Positions 17,594-24,370 of a DNA stretch of 64,000 bases are shown in pieces. Below the pieces are notes generated by a model that saw only the letters and a list, made by a program, of their open reading frames with translations, was not told the origin of the DNA and searched no databases. Location of the stretch: assembly GCA_964495085.1 (NCBI GenBank), contig CAZBUK010000008.1, forward strand, positions 4,300 through 68,299. The letters are read 5' to 3'. The stretch comes from CAZBUK01 sp964495085 (GTDB taxonomy: Bacteria; Bacteroidota; Ignavibacteria; T3Sed10-11). Within the stretch, counting starts at the first letter, position 1. Every line of letters starts with the position of its first letter. The position numbers and the translations under genes were made by a program.

Positions 17594-19177
17594 ATGGAAA
17601 ATGAGCAACCGTCACACGAAGCATTGCTCAATGAGATACAATTGCTGAAAAAACAGCTCTCTGAGCTGAACACTGCAAGCGACTCCCCTCCGGACGTATC
17701 CGAAATTTCCGATCTCAGGATGCTCATCGATAATATCCACGATCCGATATGGTCCGTCGATTTAAACTACCGGATCCTAACGCTTAATGCTGCGTTTAAA
17801 CGGTTGTTTCGCGATGCGTTCGGTATAGACATTGGTATAAACGACAGCATGATTTCGTATATACCGATCGACAGCCAGGGACTCTGGCGCGGATATTTCG
17901 AGCGGGCATTCAGAGGTGAGAATTTCTCCGTCGAACAACAATTGAACCTTCAGGGAACGGACCGGTATTTTGAATTTTCGTTCAATCCCATACCGAACCG
18001 GAACGATGAGGTTATCGGGTTGAGTGTTACCGGAAGGGATACGACGGAAAGAAAAACAACTGAACTGAAGGTACGAGAGAGCGAAAAACGTTTTCGCTCC
18101 CTCGTTCAGAATTCGAACGATATCATTTTCGTACTCTCCGGCGACGGTACCATCAGATATATCAGTCCGTCCGTCGAACGCATTCTCGGCTATGCACCGG
18201 CAGATATTTCCGGAACGGATATATTCACCTATATTCATCCTGAGGACAGCGATAAGATGCAGAAACACTTCATCACCGATCTTGACGACCGGAACGACGG
18301 TACGTCCTTCAGGTGCAGGTTCCGGAGACCCGACGGCGACTTTACCTATATCGAGGGTATCAGCAGCAACCATATCGAGGACGTGTATATCCGGGGGGTT
18401 GTGGTCAATGCGCGCGACTGCAGCGAACGCATCGAGGCAGAGGAGAAGCTCATGGATAACGAACGGAGATTCAGGAGCGTCGTCGAAGATCTTCCAGCAA
18501 TGATCTGCAGGTTTCTTCCCGACGGCATGCTCACCTTCGTAAACGGCATTTATTGTCACGCTTTTAAAAAAACCGCGGGTGAGTTACTCGGCTCGAACTT
18601 TCTCAATCTCATTCCGGAAAGCGAGCGCGACGGTGTGCGGGAAAAATTCCGGAGCCTCGGACCCGGAAAACCGTACATGACATACGAGCACCGTGTCCTC
18701 CTCCCATCCGGAGAAACGGGCTGGCAGCGTTGGACGGACAGGGCGATATTCAACGAGAAGGGCGAAATAATCGAATACCAATCCTTAGGCGAGGATATCA
18801 CCGAACACAAAAGCCTCGAAGAACGTCTTCGGATCCAGAGCGAAGCGATCCACGCGACCGCAAACGCAGTCATGATCACCGATACGGACGGGTCCATTCT
18901 ATGGGTGAATCCGGCCTTTACCCGACACACAGGATTCAGGGCGGAGGCGACCATAGGTAATAATCCCCGCTTCCTGAAATCAGGTGAACATGAGGAGTCA
19001 TTCTATAAAAATCTTTGGCAAACGATCCTCTCAGGCAAGGTATGGCATGGAGAAATCCGGAATAGAACTGCAGACGGGAATATCGTTTCCGACCGGACAA
19101 CGATCACACCGGTAAAGAATCACAGCGGTGAGATTACATATTTCGTCGCCATCAAAGAATTCGGAGAGGCAAGTTAA
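17594..19177 (+). CDS. Four-PAS-domain protein with no recognisable output domain
   Basis: 527 residues; ATG preceded by GGAGAGG. A short coiled coil (about 8-30) is followed by four PAS domains: about 42-160 (DNIHDPIWSVDLNYRI), 165-285 (SNDIIFVLSGDGTIRYIS, LGYAPADISG), 290-410 (DLPAMICRFLPDGMLTFVN) and 415-527 (AVMITDTDGSILWVNPAF, GEIRNRTADG). Each repeats the PAS/PAC layout, with 'RDTTERK' and 'GEDITEHK'-type linkers. The protein ends right after the fourth PAC motif (YFVAIKEFGEAS), where a kinase, GGDEF or other effector would normally start; the next gene is convergent, so no effector follows. It could be a scaffold or sensor acting through protein contact, or a truncated kinase. It has no membrane segment. 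Confidence 0.85.
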   Translation: MENEQPSHEALLNEIQLLKKQLSELNTASDSPPDVSEISDLRMLIDNIHDPIWSVDLNYRILTLNAAFKRLFRDAFGIDIGINDSMISYIPIDSQGLWRGYFERAFRGENFSVEQQLNLQGTDRYFEFSFNPIPNRNDEVIGLSVTGRDTTERKTTELKVRESEKRFRSLVQNSNDIIFVLSGDGTIRYISPSVERILGYAPADISGTDIFTYIHPEDSDKMQKHFITDLDDRNDGTSFRCRFRRPDGDFTYIEGISSNHIEDVYIRGVVVNARDCSERIEAEEKLMDNERRFRSVVEDLPAMICRFLPDGMLTFVNGIYCHAFKKTAGELLGSNFLNLIPESERDGVREKFRSLGPGKPYMTYEHRVLLPSGETGWQRWTDRAIFNEKGEIIEYQSLGEDITEHKSLEERLRIQSEAIHATANAVMITDTDGSILWVNPAFTRHTGFRAEATIGNNPRFLKSGEHEESFYKNLWQTILSGKVWHGEIRNRTADGNIVSDRTTITPVKNHSGEITYFVAIKEFGEAS

Positions 19178-19201
19178 ATCTCAAAAATGCGTAGGTTCCG
19201 G

Positions 19202-20041
19202 TCACCGGAGCAGCATCAGCGGACGGACACCTCCGTACATACGTCCGCTCACTGATTCGGTAAAGAAGAATCGGCAGAAGTATACACCGGAAGGCCAATC
19301 GATGATACGAAGCCGGTGCCGGTGGGTGCCGGATTCAGGCACCGTACCGGTGACGGGTCCGATAATCCGCTTTCCGGGGAGATCAAATATCTCGATCTCG
19401 ATAATTCCGGTCGCCGGGAGCTTGAATTCGAGAACCGTAAATTCATTGAACGGATTCGGGTAATTCTGGAACCCGACCGGCGAACGCCGGGTTTCGGCAG
19501 CCGTCTCCATCCGGGTAACCGAACCGATCATATACGCGGAGGGCTGCGTTACCGCCGGTACCGGTTTCAGATCGGAATCGCGCAAATCGAATCTGGCGAC
19601 ATCGATCATCCCCTCTCCTTCGCCGATCCCCCTGAACCCAAGCGTACAGATGGTACCGACTCCCGTAAGAAATGCATCCGCTCCGGCCGCGGCCCTTGTC
19701 ACAGATATCCTCCCCCCGGCACTGTCGATGAGAACAAATCCGATCGATGGCCCGCCTGAAAATTCGGCCTCATTGACACTTTCCAGCGCCAGCAGCTCAG
19801 GATCATATATCAGAACAATCTCATATCCTTTTAACGGGCGCTTCGAATCGATATGAACATCCGTTGTGAAGCGTGCACCGAGCGGCGATTCGATATAATC
19901 CGGCAGTAGAGATATCCGTGTAGTCCCTGCGTTAATCGGAGCCGTTCCGACCAGCAAACCAATCATCAGGAATAACTGCGGTTTGGATGAACTCAATCCC
20001 GCTGCACAGATTCTCAAAGCAGAATGCAAAGACGTCTGCAT
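19202..20041 (-). CDS. Secreted cohesin-like protein with type-IX-like sorting domain
   Basis: About 279 residues from the ATG at 20041 (MQTSLHSALR), which has GGAG at good spacing. The export signal is the hydrophobic segment PQLFLMIGLLVGTAPI, preceded by an unusually long n-region. Residues about 45-170 resemble a cohesin / CBM-contact fold (GYEIVLIYDPELLALESVNE ... GVGTICTLGF). The last 85 residues are a C-terminal sorting domain starting at FQNYPNPFNEFTVLEF with IEIFDLPGKRI and WPSGVYFCRF. Proteins like this are exported to the cell surface in FCB bacteria. It is immediately downstream of the 808-residue cohesin-like gene (175 bp), and convergent with the PAS-only gene (24 bp between stops). 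Ligand unknown. Confidence 0.75.
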   Translation of the reverse strand: MQTSLHSALRICAAGLSSSKPQLFLMIGLLVGTAPINAGTTRISLLPDYIESPLGARFTTDVHIDSKRPLKGYEIVLIYDPELLALESVNEAEFSGGPSIGFVLIDSAGGRISVTRAAAGADAFLTGVGTICTLGFRGIGEGEGMIDVARFDLRDSDLKPVPAVTQPSAYMIGSVTRMETAAETRRSPVGFQNYPNPFNEFTVLEFKLPATGIIEIEIFDLPGKRIIGPVTGTVPESGTHRHRLRIIDWPSGVYFCRFFFTESVSGRMYGGVRPLMLLR

Positions 20042-20131
20042 ATAATTTCTCCTGCGTCTGGCGGGCGGAAGCCTGTCGATCAACTCCGTGCCCGGGTTCG
20101 ATATTTATAATTCCGCCGGGATATAAATATA

Positions 20132-20160
20132 CCCGCGGCAGTTTGATGTCCCGCCGCGGG
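20132..20160 (-). terminator. GC-rich hairpin after the 808-residue secreted protein gene
   Basis: Perfect 8-bp stem CCCGCGGC / GCCGCGGG with a 13-base loop. On the minus strand it is followed by TATATTTATAT rather than a pure T run, so termination is plausible but not certain. It lies 57 bases after the stop codon at 20217. Confidence 0.5.
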
Positions 20161-20216
20161 CGTTTTCTACAAACAACAGCCGGCAACTTTGTATGTAGAC
20201 GAGGAGCTTTCGGATC

Positions 20217-22643
20217 TTATTTCAAGAGCATCATTCTCCTGACTTCCGTGAACTCTCCCGCACTGATTCTATACAGATACATTCCCGACGATGCCGAATG
20301 TCCGTTCGACATAACACCGTCCCATTGTACCGAATGGTAACCCGCCTGGAGCCGGTCATGCAGAAGCACCGCAACCCTTTCTCCAAGGATGGTGTATACT
20401 TCAACGGTAACCTGAACCTCGGAAGGGAGAGTGAAATTGATGCTCGTTCCCGGATTAAACGGATTAGGATAATTCTGTTCAATGCCGAATTTCTCCGGTA
20501 TTTCGGAGCGTTCCTCAGCCTGACGCTCATCTACGCTTACAGGCAGATTCATGTTCGAACTGTTGCGGACGATAACGGACTCCAGATATAACGAGGCAGC
20601 GTCAATCGGTCCATCTGCGGTTAATTCCAGATACAGGACCGGACCCGGCGTGCCGATCGGCCGTACCTCATCGCCAATGAGTGCGGCGTCGATCTGAATG
20701 ATCCCCGAACCGCTCCGCGATGCGATGAAACTCATCTCCTGCACAAGCTCGCCGGCTCCCGTCGCCCGAATAAAGGACAGATCTTCCTCCATGTATCCGA
20801 TCCGCAGAGAGATAGCACGAATATCATCGACGATTCCATGGACGCTGACAGGCACTTTGTAGGTATTCGCCTCCGCAGCCAGCGGCTCATCTATTTTGAA
20901 CTCCACCGGGCCCACAGGAAATTTCGGCAAAACTCCGTCTGCCGACAGGTGATAACCGATCGCGAAGATAATCAGATCCTCGAAATCGACGGCACCGTCG
21001 GGATCGGGAATGGCGAAGTAGCTTCCCGCGGCATTCGTGGGACCGACATCGAATTTCGTCCGGTAGTCCGTTTCCTCTCCGGTATTTTCGGGGCGCATCG
21101 ACCAATAGGAGTCGGCAAACAGCATCAGATCTCCGAAGTTTATTTTTCCGTCACCGGTCTGAGAATCTATCTCTCCGCCGCCTTCCGTGTCGTATGCGCC
21201 GAAATCACCGAGATAGAATTTAACGGTTCCCGGAATAGTCGACGCGGGAACTACTACCTTCACATCGCTCGAACTATCGTATCGGCGCAGAGATACCCCG
21301 GAGACCGAAATATCCGTATGGCCCGGACGATTGAGAAATATGCGAAGTATTGCAAGGTAGCTCTCTTCCGAAGGTACCACATTGCCGGCAAGACTCGCCG
21401 CGTTTATTCGCATCACCCCGTCACCGACGGGCGTGTGATAAAAAACGGAATTTCCCGCACCGAAGAGATTCCCCTCTTCGACCTGGAGCGAGGCAACGGT
21501 ATGGTCCCATTCGACGAAAACTTCCGCCGATAGAATTTCATCAACGCCGTCGAAGACCATATACATCGTAAAATCCGGATCGATGTACGTCCAATCGTCA
21601 TCGCCATACCGCACGATCGATCCAACTTCGGTTCCCATGCCCGCTGCCGGATAGACAATACGGAATGGTTCGGAGATGTCGGAGGGACTCCGGGAAATGT
21701 AGATCGTATAACCTTCTTCACCCGAATCTCCGTTGTCTCCGTTGTCTCCGTTATCTCCGTTGTCTCCGTTGTCTCCGTTGTCTCCGTTATCTCCGTTGTC
21801 TCCGTTATCTCCGTTGTCTCCGTTGTCTCCGTTATCTCCGTTGTCTCCGTTGTCTCCGTTATCTCCATTGTCTCCGTTGTCTCCGTTATCTCCGTTGTCT
21901 CCGTTGTCTCCGTTGTCTCCATCTGCTATCAAAAACATAATCTCTACATCGTCCAACCCGAGTGCCTGTGAATTCGATGTTGTGGAGCCGGAAGCGACAG
22001 AGTAATTCCAGGCAAGATAAAAATCCGTCCCCGGCGGGATATCGACCTCGAGCTGCTCATGTACGGCGACGACAACTCCGGGCGCTTCATCATACCCGTT
22101 ATTATCTTCGTCAGCCCCGAATGTAACGTTAAATGCCTCATCGGCATCCGTCCAGGACTCTCCATCTGCGGAATAATGGAGCTGCAGAGAATATCCGCCG
22201 GAATTGGTACCCCTGCGATATTTTTCCACAACATAAGAAATATCCAGCACGGTAATGGTTTCGGTGCCGTTGTTGCGAACGTGGAGATAGAGATTACCGC
22301 TTCGGATGGCTGAGCCTGAGGATAACCATCCGATAGACCGGTCGGCGGCAGAGGCGGGATCGCCGGCGGCGAAATTATAAATTCCGCTCAGCGTGAAATT
22401 ACCGTTGCCCTGCCGGCGTTCGGTTTCGAGAACGGCTTCGGAAAAACTCCCGACGGTCCTGACGCTTCCGTCGATTCTGTCCACCCGCCAGCCGGCCGGC
22501 AGAACAGCGATGGCATCGGTTCCGATCTCATCGAAGTTTTGGGAATATGTTTGTCCCGGTGTAAACGACACCTGGCCGGCTGCAGCCGGGGGGTATAACA
22601 GGAAAAGTACCAGGAATGCGAAAAAGTGCGTACGTGCATTCAT
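20217..22643 (-). CDS. Large secreted protein: adhesin-like N-domain, GDN-repeat linker, cohesin/dockerin-like region, sorting domain
   Basis: 808 residues; ATG with GGAGG upstream; signal peptide MNARTHFFAFLVLFLLYPPA ending near AAAGQ. Residues 25-240 form a beta-rich domain (TPGQTYSQNFDEIG ... LGLDDVEIMF). A linker of 21 Gly-Asp-Asn triplets follows. Residues about 320-475 look cohesin-like. About 475-560 carry two acidic Ca-binding-like segments (SQTGDGKINFGDLMLFADSY and DPDGAVDFEDLIIFAIGY) resembling a dockerin pair. A second cohesin-like domain occupies about 570-700, then the sorting domain (IEQNYPNPFNPGTSI). Having cohesin-like and dockerin-like parts in one chain suggests surface-scaffold use, but the same arrangement is common in FCB surface proteins with no cellulosome. 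Function unknown. Confidence 0.8.
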   Translation of the reverse strand: MNARTHFFAFLVLFLLYPPAAAGQVSFTPGQTYSQNFDEIGTDAIAVLPAGWRVDRIDGSVRTVGSFSEAVLETERRQGNGNFTLSGIYNFAAGDPASAADRSIGWLSSGSAIRSGNLYLHVRNNGTETITVLDISYVVEKYRRGTNSGGYSLQLHYSADGESWTDADEAFNVTFGADEDNNGYDEAPGVVVAVHEQLEVDIPPGTDFYLAWNYSVASGSTTSNSQALGLDDVEIMFLIADGDNGDNGDNGDNGDNGDNGDNGDNGDNGDNGDNGDNGDNGDNGDNGDNGDNGDNGDNGDNGDNGDSGEEGYTIYISRSPSDISEPFRIVYPAAGMGTEVGSIVRYGDDDWTYIDPDFTMYMVFDGVDEILSAEVFVEWDHTVASLQVEEGNLFGAGNSVFYHTPVGDGVMRINAASLAGNVVPSEESYLAILRIFLNRPGHTDISVSGVSLRRYDSSSDVKVVVPASTIPGTVKFYLGDFGAYDTEGGGEIDSQTGDGKINFGDLMLFADSYWSMRPENTGEETDYRTKFDVGPTNAAGSYFAIPDPDGAVDFEDLIIFAIGYHLSADGVLPKFPVGPVEFKIDEPLAAEANTYKVPVSVHGIVDDIRAISLRIGYMEEDLSFIRATGAGELVQEMSFIASRSGSGIIQIDAALIGDEVRPIGTPGPVLYLELTADGPIDAASLYLESVIVRNSSNMNLPVSVDERQAEERSEIPEKFGIEQNYPNPFNPGTSINFTLPSEVQVTVEVYTILGERVAVLLHDRLQAGYHSVQWDGVMSNGHSASSGMYLYRISAGEFTEVRRMMLLK
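21727..21924 (-). repeat. Tandem 9-bp repeat, 21 full copies, encoding Gly-Asp-Asn
   Basis: On the plus strand the unit is TCTCCGTTG or TCTCCGTTA, from 21727 to 21915 without interruption, then a degenerate copy. It is in frame within the secreted protein and encodes GDN each time. Variants are synonymous (GAC or GAT for Asp; one AAT for Asn). The GAT variant falls every third unit over copies 9-18, indicating a 27-bp higher-order duplication. Not a CRISPR: there are no spacers. Confidence 0.97.
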
Positions 22644-22987
22644 AGTAATATCCTCCTTACAAGTGGTGAATGGATGTGGGTTAATTCCGGAGAGGAACGG
22701 AATTCGATCCTCCCAGTTGCCGGACCACGTTGTATGTAAAAGAGATTTACTATGACATCAGAAGGCAAGTACAAGCGGGAACAAGCCGGTCGGTATTGCG
22801 GCTTCTCAGAGAGTTACATCCGAAATGAATGATTGAACATACAAAAATGGTGAGGAAAGATCAAGGTATGCTCCGACGGGAGATGATAATTCATGGATAG
22901 ATAAAAATTACGATTTTATAATTTTTAACCAAAGGAAAGGAGGCCGGCAAACGGAGCCTCCGATCCTTCGGGGTGGGGTTACCGCAG
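22644..22987. other. Intergenic region with terminator and promoter space for the 808-residue gene
   Basis: About 344 bases. The right part holds a terminator for the TonB-like gene (listed separately). The left part must contain the leftward promoter of the secreted-protein gene; I saw no clear -35/-10 pair. No RNA gene or other repeat noticed. Confidence 0.6.
22930..22961 (-). terminator. Terminator of the repeat-protein / TonB-like gene pair
   Basis: On the minus strand GGAGGC and GCCTCC pair (6 bp, 11-base loop) and are followed by TTTCCTTTGG. It begins 27 bases after the stop codon at 22988. Confidence 0.6.
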
Positions 22988-24352
22988 TTAATAAGCGATA
23001 CTGTACCGGTCGATCAGTTGACCGGAACGGATACTGAATACATAGACGACATCGATCCACGGACTCCCGGCCGATTCTGCGGTGCCGGGTGCATAGTATT
23101 CCGATCGGATTGCCGATTCTACAGCCGGGGACTGGAGCAGCGGGTGATCGCTTTTGAGGATAGTCGCAGCGAGTGGCCTACCGTCATTGTCAAGCGTGAC
23201 CCGAACGACGACCTCTCCTTCGATCCCTGACCGCAAAGCGGCACCGGAATAGAGGGGTTGTTCTAATCTGATCACATTCGCCGCCGGCACAACCGTGACC
23301 TCCCCCAGAGGATCACCCCCGGCTGGTTTAGTTTCTTCGATGACCTGATCTTCGGCTAACCCCTCAATCAGGTCCTCGTCGGTAAAATCGGCGTCGGCCG
23401 GATTATCGACGGGCGGTTCATACGCGGAAGATTCCGCAGCAGTTGTATCTTTGGGCGCAGCCGGCAGAGCTGCCGTCTCGTCGAATACCTCATTCGAATC
23501 CTGAATGTCTGCTCGTTCTACCTGAGGAAATACTTCCGGCAGTAACCGCGACCGTCCTGCGAACGTGAGCGGCGTCGCCTCGGACACGGGTATCTTTTCG
23601 GACTTCGCCGCAACATCATCCAGCTCCGTTGCCGCAGGCCTTGATGTAAATTCATCAGCGGCAATTGCACCGTCGGTCGGCGAATTCAAAACTTTAAAAT
23701 AAAACAGCATGACATTGACGAGCAGGAGGAGCGCGATCGCCACCGGTGCGATCTTGCGTCCGAGCGAAAATCGGCGTTTCTTTTTCTTTTCCCGGGTACT
23801 CGAGACCTGCGGTTCGCGCTTGCGAAGAACGGCAAGCTGCTGGATCTTCGATTCGAGATCGCGGGCAAGCGAATTCTCCGGATCGATGATATAAATGCGA
23901 CGAATCTCGTCGAGCGCGTGTTCGTAATCGCCACGGTCGATGCTTTCTTCCGCCCGCTGAATATACGTATCCTTCTGCCGTTTCAGCGCCCGGTCGCGTT
24001 CGCGGCTGCGCAGATCCTCGATATCCATGGCTTCATGTTCGGCTTCCCCGCGGATCTCCTGTTCTCCGGACACTCTCCGCTGCATATCATCGAGCGCTCG
24101 TCGTTTGATCTCGGGGATAGAATCGAGAAGTTCTTTTCGTTCTATCGGTGTCAGGATCTTTTTAAATCCCTGCCCGGTAAGGGTTTTCAGCTGTCGTTCG
24201 AGCGCGATCAGATAGATATTCTGAGGGTCGATATATTTTGCCTCGCGTACAGCATCGAGTGCGCGCGTATAGTTTGCAGTCTCGATTCTGATCTCGCATT
24301 TTTTTAGTACTTCCGTAAGGCGGCTGTGCAACACTTCATTCTGCGTAGCCAT
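22988..24352 (-). CDS. TonB-like protein with a cytoplasmic helical-repeat domain and a central membrane helix
   Basis: 454 residues; ATG with GAGGAG upstream. Unlike classical TonB, whose membrane helix is at the N-terminus, this one carries about 200 soluble residues first. They contain two copies of the 34-residue-like unit (ANYTRALDAVREAKYIDPQN at 26-45 and RGDYEHALDEIRRIYIIDPE at 140-159) and a highly charged linker. A basic stretch (KKKKRRFSLGRK) precedes one helix at about 201-219 (IAPVAIALLLLVNVMLFYF). Then come an acidic, Pro/Ala-rich periplasmic spacer and a TonB C-terminal domain (about 365-454: GIEGEVVVRVTLDNDGRP...). The same repeat unit is found ten times in the adjacent 988-residue protein, 18 bp upstream. 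Probably couples inner-membrane energy or a cytoplasmic signal to an outer-membrane receptor. Confidence 0.8.
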   Translation of the reverse strand: MATQNEVLHSRLTEVLKKCEIRIETANYTRALDAVREAKYIDPQNIYLIALERQLKTLTGQGFKKILTPIERKELLDSIPEIKRRALDDMQRRVSGEQEIRGEAEHEAMDIEDLRSRERDRALKRQKDTYIQRAEESIDRGDYEHALDEIRRIYIIDPENSLARDLESKIQQLAVLRKREPQVSSTREKKKKRRFSLGRKIAPVAIALLLLVNVMLFYFKVLNSPTDGAIAADEFTSRPAATELDDVAAKSEKIPVSEATPLTFAGRSRLLPEVFPQVERADIQDSNEVFDETAALPAAPKDTTAAESSAYEPPVDNPADADFTDEDLIEGLAEDQVIEETKPAGGDPLGEVTVVPAANVIRLEQPLYSGAALRSGIEGEVVVRVTLDNDGRPLAATILKSDHPLLQSPAVESAIRSEYYAPGTAESAGSPWIDVVYVFSIRSGQLIDRYSIAY

Positions 24353-24370
24353 GCATATATCTCCTCGCTG

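Noticed and set aside
21727..21924. Possible CRISPR array
   Set aside because: The repeat is contiguous with no spacers, and it stays in frame within a coding region.
21733..22005. Plus-strand frame of Ser-Pro-Leu repeats
   Set aside because: Only the complement of the GDN-encoding 9-bp repeat; the minus strand holds the secreted-protein gene with signal peptide and ribosome binding site.
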